Positions 1-5,944 of a DNA stretch of 9,466 nt are shown piece by piece. Made by a program: the position numbers and the translations under genes. How positions within the stretch are numbered: the first letter of the stretch is position 1; every line of letters starts with the position of its first letter. The notes under the pieces were generated by a model. It had not been told where the DNA came from. It ran no database searches and saw only the letters and a list, made by a program, of their open reading frames with translations. Source of the stretch: Anaerolineae bacterium (lineage in GTDB: Bacteria > Chloroflexota > Anaerolineae > B4-G1 > DUEL01); the NCBI GenBank assembly GCA_029932895.1, contig JAOZPF010000100.1:1-9466 (forward strand), in the 5' to 3' direction.

Positions 1-981
1 CGGACGACTGAGGATCACCGCCCGGCGGCGGGTCCCGGCCAGCCAGGCGCGGAGGGTGGGCGTGGTGGGACGCACCCCCTGAACGGCGACAAAAGCGTTC
101 AGCGCCGTTGGGTCCCCATAGAGTTGGTAGTTACGCAGGAACCACCAGCCGGAGAGCAGGATGGCGACCCCCACGGCGATGGGCAGTCCCACCAGCAGGG
201 GGCGCAGGCTGCGGCGGCGGAGACTGACCCAGGCCAGGAGGCAGGCCAGGAGGATCAACGCGCCCAGGCCGCTCAGCTTGGTCAGCAGGAAAAGGCCGGT
301 GACCAGTCCAGCCAGGCCGTAGCGCCAGAGGGGCAGCCGCCCCTGCAAACCGTCGCGCACCAGGCGCACGAACAGCAGCAGGCTGAGGCAGCCGACGAAG
401 GCGGCCATTCCATCGTTGTTGGCGGCGCTGCTGACAAAGAGGAACATGGGGGTGAAGGCGGTGAGGGCAGTCGCACCCAGTGCCAGGTCATCCTGGCTGG
501 GGAACAGATCGCGGGCCAGCAGATAGGTCAGGAGCACCGTCCCCGCGCCCATCCCCAGGGTCAGGAAGCGGATGAGGTGGATCGCCAGCACGGAACCGTG
601 CCAGGGGAACCGCTCCCGTTGTGGCAGGTGGATCACCAGGTTCTTGTTGCAGACCTGTCCGGGGTTACCGATGAAAGCGTGCCAATTCATCCAGCGCAGG
701 TCGTGAATGTCGGAGGTATCTATCCAGGAGGTGAGCGCAGCCATCAGGGCGTAATAGAGTGGCGGTTGTCCCCCGTCCTGCAGCCAGGGGCAATCATCTG
801 GCTGTGCCCGACAGCCCTCTGGGTCCAGCACCGGTAGGTCGTGGTGGGTTTGGACGTACTGGGTGTAGGGATAGTGCTTGAACTCGTCCGAAGCCTCCAG
901 GGGTGGGGTGGAGAGGCTATAGACGACCCCCAGGGTGAGATAGGCGGCCATGATCAGCCAGAGCCAGCGGGAGCGGGTCAT
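1..981 (-). CDS. GT39/DUF2142-like membrane glycosyltransferase, N-terminal part (3' end outside window)
   Basis: Translating the minus strand from the coupled ATG at 981 gives an open frame of exactly 327 codons to the left edge with no stop. Its order of motifs matches genes 2 and 4. Helix 1 (about 6-23) is followed by EASDE (D32-E33, the presumed catalytic acidic pair) and GQPPLYY (71-77, with Gln replacing the His seen in genes 2-4). NKNLVIH (112-118) and FPWHGSVLAIHLIRF (125-139) follow, then TPMFLFVSSAANNDG (177-191), TKLSG (234-238) and SGWWFLRNYQLYGD (277-290). Three cysteines (C57, C64, C111) lie in the extracytoplasmic loop and have no counterpart in genes 2 or 4. About seven of the expected eleven helices are visible. 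The remaining helices and any beta-domain tail lie beyond the edge. Predicted function is as for its paralogues: lipid-linked sugar transfer outside the membrane. Confidence 0.9.
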   Translation of the reverse strand, partial: MTRSRWLWLIMAAYLTLGVVYSLSTPPLEASDEFKHYPYTQYVQTHHDLPVLDPEGCRAQPDDCPWLQDGGQPPLYYALMAALTSWIDTSDIHDLRWMNWHAFIGNPGQVCNKNLVIHLPQRERFPWHGSVLAIHLIRFLTLGMGAGTVLLTYLLARDLFPSQDDLALGATALTAFTPMFLFVSSAANNDGMAAFVGCLSLLLFVRLVRDGLQGRLPLWRYGLAGLVTGLFLLTKLSGLGALILLACLLAWVSLRRRSLRPLLVGLPIAVGVAILLSGWWFLRNYQLYGDPTALNAFVAVQGVRPTTPTLRAWLAGTRRRAVILSRP

Positions 982-990
982 CGCACCTCC
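978..990 (-). promoter_or_regulatory. Coupled gene 4/gene 5 junction: SD plus ATGA overlap
   Basis: Gene 4 ends TGA (980-978), overlapping the ATG of gene 5 (981-979) as ATGA. GGAGGT (990-985) lies 3 bases before the ATG, which is short but workable spacing. It is read as L-E-V in the gene 4 C-terminus TLEVR. Confidence 0.83.
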
Positions 991-3251
991 AGCGTCGCCA
1001 CGGGGATGGCGTTCTCGGCGAACGGGTTCCCGTCGGCGTCCGTCGCGTCCAGGCGCGCGTCGGTCGTTGGGTCGTACAATCCCACCTGGAGGAGAAGGGT
1101 GGTGGTGGGGAGATCGGCGGGGAGGTCCAGCCGGTGCGGGTCGCGCACGACATCACCTGCCATCCAGTAGGCGGTGGGGTACGCGCCACCCAGCGGAGGC
1201 GCGTCCGCCTGGGCGACCAGTTGTCCCTGTTGGTCGAGGAGGTGGACAAAAACCGTATAGTTTGCCGTCACAGCTTCCTCGCCTTGCCAGACCAGGGTGA
1301 CGGTGAGTGTCCCTCCGGCTTCCAGCCGAGTGGCGGAGAGGTCTGCTCCGACCAGCGTGATAGCCTGGCCCAACCGGGCCTCAACGGGATGGCTGACGGC
1401 GGTGGAGGGTGGGTGGAGGGGGCGCAGGGGAACGACATCGAGCAGCAGGGTGCCCGGCCAGGGCTCGCCGGAGGGGAGGGTGAGTGGTAGGGGCGGCTCG
1501 CCTTGCACGCGCAGGCCAGCCTCCAGCCCCATCAGGACCGGCGTCTGGGCCGCCCCGTCCACAGGGAGGGTGTACCGGTCGCGGTAGATCACTCCCGGCT
1601 CCCACAGGTCGGGGGGGAAGGTGCCGCTGCCGGGGTAGCCATCGGTGCCGCCGATACGCGCGCCGTCCCGCCCCAGGAGCCGCACGTGGGCCACATAATC
1701 GGTGCTGACGTGCTCTGTAGTGAGCCAGTAGAGACTGACGTCCACCCGGTCCCCGGGACGGGCCTCCTCGGCTTCGATGCGCCCGCCGATCAGGCGGATG
1801 GGGGTCCCATCCACCGCGACCGTAAAGCGGGTCATATCGGGGGGCAGGTCGGCCTCGGTCACGGGTTGAGGAGGGGCGTAGGCGGGGAGGATGAACAGAA
1901 AGAGGGAGGCCAGCACCGCGGTCAGGTGGGCGGCGGCGAGTGTCGCCGCCAGCGGTGGTTCCGCCCGGCGGCCGACCAGTTGGGATAGCCCCAGCATCAG
2001 CAGGGTGGAGATGGCAGCGCTGGCGGGGATGAGGTAGCGGCCCTGCGCGCCGAGGACGATCATGATAAAGCGGTAGGCCGAGCCAAAGACGAGCAGGAAC
2101 GAGACGGCGACGATGGTCAGCCCAGATAGGTTCACTCTGCTCGAGCGCCGCTTGCGGACGACCCGCACCAGGAGGAAGAGCAGTCCTACCGCTGCCAGCC
2201 GCACTAGCACCCACCATACTCTGTACATCCACGGGGCGACGGGAATATTGAACCAGCCGAACATCGCCCAGTAGGACATCTCCAGCCCCTGCAACTGGGG
2301 AATGACCTCCAGGAGGCCGATGGGCTGCGGGCGGACCGTGGCGGTGTGGCTCAGCCAGGCGTTCACCCCCATCCACTCGCCATAGAGCAATCGGTTACGA
2401 ACGAACCACCAGCCGCAGACGAGGGCGGTGGTGGCAAAGAGGAGGAGCGAATTGCGAATTGCGAGTTGCGAGTTGCGAGGGGCGGATTGCGAGTTGCGGA
2501 ATGCATCCAGGAGGAGGGCGAGGGCGACGGCGGGGGCCAGGGTGAGGCCGCTCAACTTGGAGAGGATCGCCAGCCCCAGGGTTGCTCCCAGGAGGATAGT
2601 TCCTCGCCGGGAGAGGCCCCGCACCGCCAGGCGGGTCGCGCCCCAGATGGTGAGGGCACCAAAGGCGGCGACGGCTCCGTCATTGGCTACGCGCGCGCCG
2701 GTAAAGACGAGCATCGGGGTGAAGGCGGTCAGCGCTGCTGCTCCCAGGGTGAGCGCGGGGGCGCGTCCCTGTGTGAGCTCCCACGCCGTGCCGTAGGTGC
2801 CCACTACGACCACTGCCCCCAGCAGTGCCGAGACCAGCCGGGCGATGTGCACGGTCAGAGGGGTAGAGTGCCAGGGGAAACCCTCCGCTTCCCGGTCGTG
2901 CACGAGCAGGTTCTTGTTGCCGACAGCGTCGGGGAAGCCGATGGCGTGGTAGGGGTTCTTGCGTGCCCAGTCCTGGTAGTCAGTGTCGTCGCTGATCCAG
3001 AAGGTGATGGCAGCGGAGAGGGCATAGTAGAGAGGGGGGTGGCTGGCGACGTAACCGCTGACCCGTTCCCCTGATGGTGTTCCCTGTACCGGCAACCCGC
3101 GTCCCTCGGTCAGCTCGTGGATGTAGGCGTAGTGACCGCCCTCGTCGGGGGTCTCAAAGATGGGGATGGTGACGCCGTAGAGAATGGCGGCGGCAAGGTA
3201 GGCCAGGACGAGTGCGGCAGCCCAGCGGTGTTCTCGCAAAATCCGGCTCAT
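978..3251 (-). CDS. GT39/DUF2142-like membrane glycosyltransferase with two C-terminal beta-domains
   Basis: A complete gene of 757 residues from the coupled ATG at 3251. It is a close structural paralogue of gene 2. Helix 1 is at about 10-28, followed by the loop motif ETPDE (D36-E37) with the presumed catalytic acidic pair. SHPPLYY (70-76) and GNKNLLVHD (111-119) come next, then FPWHSTPLTVHIARL (125-139). The helix end GWWFVRN (280-286) runs into LLYGE, followed by FGWFNIPVAPW (331-341) and GAQGRYLIP (401-409). The last helix ends near 455, followed by PAY (456-458). Two beta-domains cover about 476-608 and 622-757. The second has NYTVFVHL, AYPTAYW and VGLYDPTTDARL and ends TLEVR. A 7-bp tandem repeat encodes residues about 251-268 in the cytosolic loop between helices 6 and 7. 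Predicted to transfer a lipid-linked sugar on the outer membrane face. Acceptor unknown. Confidence 0.92.
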   Translation of the reverse strand: MSRILREHRWAAALVLAYLAAAILYGVTIPIFETPDEGGHYAYIHELTEGRGLPVQGTPSGERVSGYVASHPPLYYALSAAITFWISDDTDYQDWARKNPYHAIGFPDAVGNKNLLVHDREAEGFPWHSTPLTVHIARLVSALLGAVVVVGTYGTAWELTQGRAPALTLGAAALTAFTPMLVFTGARVANDGAVAAFGALTIWGATRLAVRGLSRRGTILLGATLGLAILSKLSGLTLAPAVALALLLDAFRNSQSAPRNSQLAIRNSLLLFATTALVCGWWFVRNRLLYGEWMGVNAWLSHTATVRPQPIGLLEVIPQLQGLEMSYWAMFGWFNIPVAPWMYRVWWVLVRLAAVGLLFLLVRVVRKRRSSRVNLSGLTIVAVSFLLVFGSAYRFIMIVLGAQGRYLIPASAAISTLLMLGLSQLVGRRAEPPLAATLAAAHLTAVLASLFLFILPAYAPPQPVTEADLPPDMTRFTVAVDGTPIRLIGGRIEAEEARPGDRVDVSLYWLTTEHVSTDYVAHVRLLGRDGARIGGTDGYPGSGTFPPDLWEPGVIYRDRYTLPVDGAAQTPVLMGLEAGLRVQGEPPLPLTLPSGEPWPGTLLLDVVPLRPLHPPSTAVSHPVEARLGQAITLVGADLSATRLEAGGTLTVTLVWQGEEAVTANYTVFVHLLDQQGQLVAQADAPPLGGAYPTAYWMAGDVVRDPHRLDLPADLPTTTLLLQVGLYDPTTDARLDATDADGNPFAENAIPVATLEVR
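2447..2502. repeat. 7-bp tandem repeat GCGARTT inside gene 4
   Basis: Eight consecutive 7-base units are seen on the plus strand: gcgaatt, gcgaatt, gcgagtt, gcgagtt, gcgaggg, gcggatt, gcgagtt, gcggaat. On the coding strand they give R-N-S-Q repeats (RNSQSAPRNSQLAIRNS), which sit in a cytosolic loop that is much shorter or unrelated in gene 5. The loop is not the one interrupted in gene 1. Unit sequence and the odd GGG-ending unit are shared with 9307-9369. Confidence 0.93.
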
Positions 3252-3263
3252 CTGGGTACCTCT
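3248..3263 (-). promoter_or_regulatory. Coupled gene 3/gene 4 junction: SD plus ATGA overlap
   Basis: Gene 3 ends TGA (3250-3248), overlapping the ATG of gene 4 (3251-3249) as ATGA. AGAGGT (3263-3258) lies 6 bases before the ATG and is read as I-E-V in the gene 3 C-terminus TIEVPR. An open frame upstream to 3455 would add 68 residues of Arg-rich sequence overlapping gene 3, so it is rejected as the start. Confidence 0.85.
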
Positions 3264-5932
3264 ATTGTCTCTAACAGTACACGTCCATCCGGCGTAGCTA
3301 CCCCGTCCACTACCGTTGTCAGCCGCTGGCCCGTACTTCCGTCGTACAGACCGATATAGATGCCGTACTGCCCCGGCTCCACGTCGTCCAACGAGATCTC
3401 GTGGACATCGGCGACGATCTCGCGGGGGCGCCAGGTGTTTGTTGGGCGGAGCCATTCTCCTGGCACGCCGTCCGTCTGCGCCACCGGCGATGTGTCCGCC
3501 AGTCCCACGTGGACAAAGACGAGGTAGCTATCCTGGGGACGCTCGTCCGCCTGCCAGTAGAGGGTCAGCCTGAGCTGGGTGCCGTCGCGAGTGAGGTCAT
3601 AGCCCCGCAGGTGAATGGTGGCCCCCATCGTTGCCTCTATGCGGCGAGCCGACGGCGGCATATGGTGAGAGGCCCGTGGCCACTCGATGACAAAGGGGAA
3701 CAGATCGCTCGCCGGTCCTATGGGAGTGTTGTCCTCGTCCGCCACCAGCAGTCTGAGCCGGTACCTCCCTCCGGGAAGGAGAGGCGACACCTGGGGACCA
3801 TAATGGTCGGCTACAATCAACCCCAGCGGCCAGTTGGGAGGAGGGTAGGTGGGGGAGAGAGTGACCTCTTCTTCCTGGGCGACTGTGCCGTTCGAGCTGA
3901 TGAATTGGAGGAGGAGGTGGTACGTCTCTTGCAGTGCTCCCCCTGCACGCCAGTAGCATTTGAAGGGAACCGGATGACCGGGGGAGAAGCGTTCCCCTCC
4001 CGGTTCGCAGCGCAGCAGTTCCAGACCCTGGTCGAACACTGCCACAGGCTGCACTGCCTGCACCCAGGCCGCTTCTTGGGCCGTCGTCGAGGGGATGACC
4101 TCTATCGAGGCTACCTCCAGCTCCTCTCCCTCTGGGGATGGTAGCGTGGTGCCGTCGGGGCCCAGGACCTTTAGAATTATGGTGTAGTGGCCGGGAGGAG
4201 TCCCTATCGGGACGGCGACTCCGCGCCGTTCTGTCCGCTCTTCGCCGGCGGGCCAGGGCGCGGCGGGGCAATCGAACGGGGCGGGGTGGAAGGCATTGGA
4301 CGACCACACCCAATCGTCATCTCCTACTAGGTCCAGTTGCATCTGGACCGTGCCGTTCACCTCTTGCAGCGATTCCCATTCCAACGTCACCAGCACGCCA
4401 TCTCCGGGAGCCACTTGGAGGCCGGCGATGTCTGCCCGGCGCAGGCGCAGTGTGTTGCCGAAGGAAACGTCGGTGGGACGGGCGGGCTGCCAGGCCTCAT
4501 CTGGCGGCTGGCGGTAGTAGAGGGTCAGCCCACTCTGCGCCCACACTTGGTAGGAGTGGGCGTACAGCCAGCGGGCCACAAAGCGGTCGGGGTCGGTGGC
4601 GTTGAGTGAATCGTACGAGACCCAGGCGCGTGGCGAGTGGGTCCAGACATTCTGCAGAGTTGCCTCGGCCCGGGCCGGATCTATGCCGGGAGGAGCGTTA
4701 TGCGGGATCAGGACCAGGTGGACGTCACCGGGGCTATAGTACGTGAGGAGGAGCGCCTGCCACGGTCCGTTGAGTATCAGGGGGTCGCCGGGTCGTGCCT
4801 CCTGGCGTATAGTTTCCACCCGGGCGCGGTAGGTGCCAAAACGGTCGCTGTAGAGTTCGGGCAGCGCCGAAACGGTGGGCAGGAGGACGGCGGTCAGTGC
4901 CAGCAGCGCCAAAGGCCAGCAGCGGTCTTGCAGCCAGGCCACCGTTGCGGCTATAGCCAGGAAGAGGGGTAGCACAATTCCAATGACGTATCGTCCCTCC
5001 ATCAGCACCGGCAGGGCCAGGAGGAAAACCAGGGGGAGAAAGAGCAACAGCCCGACCAAGAGCGATCCGGCTCGGCCCAGCCCTTGCCACAGGCGGCGTC
5101 TCCCCACCAGAACCAGGCCCGTCAGTGCTGGCAGGCCGACGGCAGAGAGCGCCCACCAGTTCAGGTGACGGTAGGGCCCAAACATCACCTCGTTGATGAC
5201 TCGCACCAGCCCCTGCCAGCGGAGGTTGCTGGAAGGACCGTGTTGCAGGATGGACAGAAGGGTCGCGCCCGGCCCGGCTCCGGTGGCCCACACGACCAAC
5301 AGGAGCAGGGCTGTCCCGTGTATAGCTGCCCATCCGGCCCACAGGCGGCGATACCGCCGTCCACCGGCGATGAGAAAGAGATTCTCCACCACCACGATAA
5401 AGGCAAAGTAATAGTGAGTACAGAGCCCAGCAGCCGTGGAGAGCACAAAGGCTGACCAGGAAGCGCGGTCGCTGCCTTGCAGGAGTCGCCAGAAAAAGTG
5501 GAGGGACAAGAGGCTGCAGAGCACCACCAGGCTGTACATTCGAGCGGTCTGAGAGGCCCAGATATGGGAGGGGGAGACAGCGAGCAAAAGCCCCGCCACC
5601 AACCCGACCCTGTGCCCCATCCAGGCCGTTGCATAGCGGAAAAAGAGGGCCACCGTCGCCGCGCCGATCAGCGCGGAGGGGAGCCGCAGGGCGAACTCGC
5701 TATTGCCCGCCAGGTGCATCCAGCCGGAGAGAAGTAGGTAGTAGAGGGGCGGGTGCTCCCGGATTGCCCCGCGCAGGTAGGTGAGCATTTCCAGGGGAGG
5801 GCGGCGGGCGATGAAGAAACTGGCGACCTCGTCAAAGCCGAGTTCCCATCTGCCCAGCCAGTGGAGCCGCAGAGCAAAGGAGAGGAGGATCAGCCCCACG
5901 GCGGCCCAAGAGAACGCGGTTCGTGATTTCAC
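3248..5932 (-). CDS. GT39 (ArnT/PMT-like) glycosyltransferase of a second subfamily, with three C-terminal beta-domains
   Basis: A complete gene of 894 residues from the coupled GTG at 5932. The core is a more classical GT39: helix 1 (about 8-25), WELGFDE with D34-E35 as the presumed catalytic acidic pair, REHPPLYY (58-65), then ASQTARMYS (126-134) in a helix hairpin. About ten helices extend to residue 355, with EGRY at 312-315. It lacks the NKNL motif and the GWW-RN-LYG motif of genes 2, 4 and 5. Residues about 365-475 form a soluble segment (RQEARPGDPLILNG, YYSPGD) of the kind that follows the membrane core in many GT39 proteins. Beta-domains follow at about 488-615, 628-755 and 764-894. 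The first two are divergent, and the last has YLVFVHV, NTWRPREIVADVH and PGQYGIYIGLYD. Predicted role: extracytoplasmic sugar transfer from a lipid-linked donor. Specificity is unknown. Confidence 0.92.
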   Translation of the reverse strand: MKSRTAFSWAAVGLILLSFALRLHWLGRWELGFDEVASFFIARRPPLEMLTYLRGAIREHPPLYYLLLSGWMHLAGNSEFALRLPSALIGAATVALFFRYATAWMGHRVGLVAGLLLAVSPSHIWASQTARMYSLVVLCSLLSLHFFWRLLQGSDRASWSAFVLSTAAGLCTHYYFAFIVVVENLFLIAGGRRYRRLWAGWAAIHGTALLLLVVWATGAGPGATLLSILQHGPSSNLRWQGLVRVINEVMFGPYRHLNWWALSAVGLPALTGLVLVGRRRLWQGLGRAGSLLVGLLLFLPLVFLLALPVLMEGRYVIGIVLPLFLAIAATVAWLQDRCWPLALLALTAVLLPTVSALPELYSDRFGTYRARVETIRQEARPGDPLILNGPWQALLLTYYSPGDVHLVLIPHNAPPGIDPARAEATLQNVWTHSPRAWVSYDSLNATDPDRFVARWLYAHSYQVWAQSGLTLYYRQPPDEAWQPARPTDVSFGNTLRLRRADIAGLQVAPGDGVLVTLEWESLQEVNGTVQMQLDLVGDDDWVWSSNAFHPAPFDCPAAPWPAGEERTERRGVAVPIGTPPGHYTIILKVLGPDGTTLPSPEGEELEVASIEVIPSTTAQEAAWVQAVQPVAVFDQGLELLRCEPGGERFSPGHPVPFKCYWRAGGALQETYHLLLQFISSNGTVAQEEEVTLSPTYPPPNWPLGLIVADHYGPQVSPLLPGGRYRLRLLVADEDNTPIGPASDLFPFVIEWPRASHHMPPSARRIEATMGATIHLRGYDLTRDGTQLRLTLYWQADERPQDSYLVFVHVGLADTSPVAQTDGVPGEWLRPTNTWRPREIVADVHEISLDDVEPGQYGIYIGLYDGSTGQRLTTVVDGVATPDGRVLLETIEVPR

Positions 5933-5944
5933 CGCGTCACCTCC
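5929..5944 (-). promoter_or_regulatory. Coupled gene 2/gene 3 junction: SD plus GTGA overlap
   Basis: Gene 2 ends TGA (5931-5929), overlapping a GTG start (5932-5930) for gene 3 as GTGA. A near-perfect Shine-Dalgarno GGAGGTGA begins at 5944, with GGAGGT at 5944-5939 and 6 bases before the GTG. The same bases encode L-E-V in the gene 2 C-terminus LEVTR. This supports the GTG start over an upstream one in the open frame to 6121, which would overlap gene 2 by about 190 bases and adds an Arg/Pro-rich, non-membrane leader. Confidence 0.85.

Noticed and set aside
1..60. Possible frameshift near the visible end of gene 5
   Set aside because: The last residues (AGTRRRAVILSRP) align poorly with genes 2 and 4, but this loop varies between all paralogues and the frame stays open. 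There is too little sequence to claim a break.
124..837. Plus-strand open frame of 237 codons
   Set aside because: Antisense shadow of gene 5. It is Gln/Gly/Glu-rich with no recognisable domain, which is typical of the complement of GC-rich membrane-protein genes. The same applies to plus-strand frames at 1503-1988, 2346-3074, 3401-4144 and 6274-7071.
1381..2376. Minus-strand open frame of 331 codons
   Set aside because: Out-of-frame shadow inside gene 4. It is Pro/Arg/Gly-rich without membrane helices, while the overlapping frame has clear family motifs. The frames at 3597-4313, 4734-5342 and 6461-7090 are rejected for the same reason.
3252..3455. Longer N-terminus for gene 4 from an in-frame start near 3455
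   Set aside because: It would overlap the coding 3' end of gene 3 by about 200 bases and adds an Arg-rich leader unlike the paralogues. The ATG at 3251 has an SD, the 4-base overlap and helix 1 right after it.
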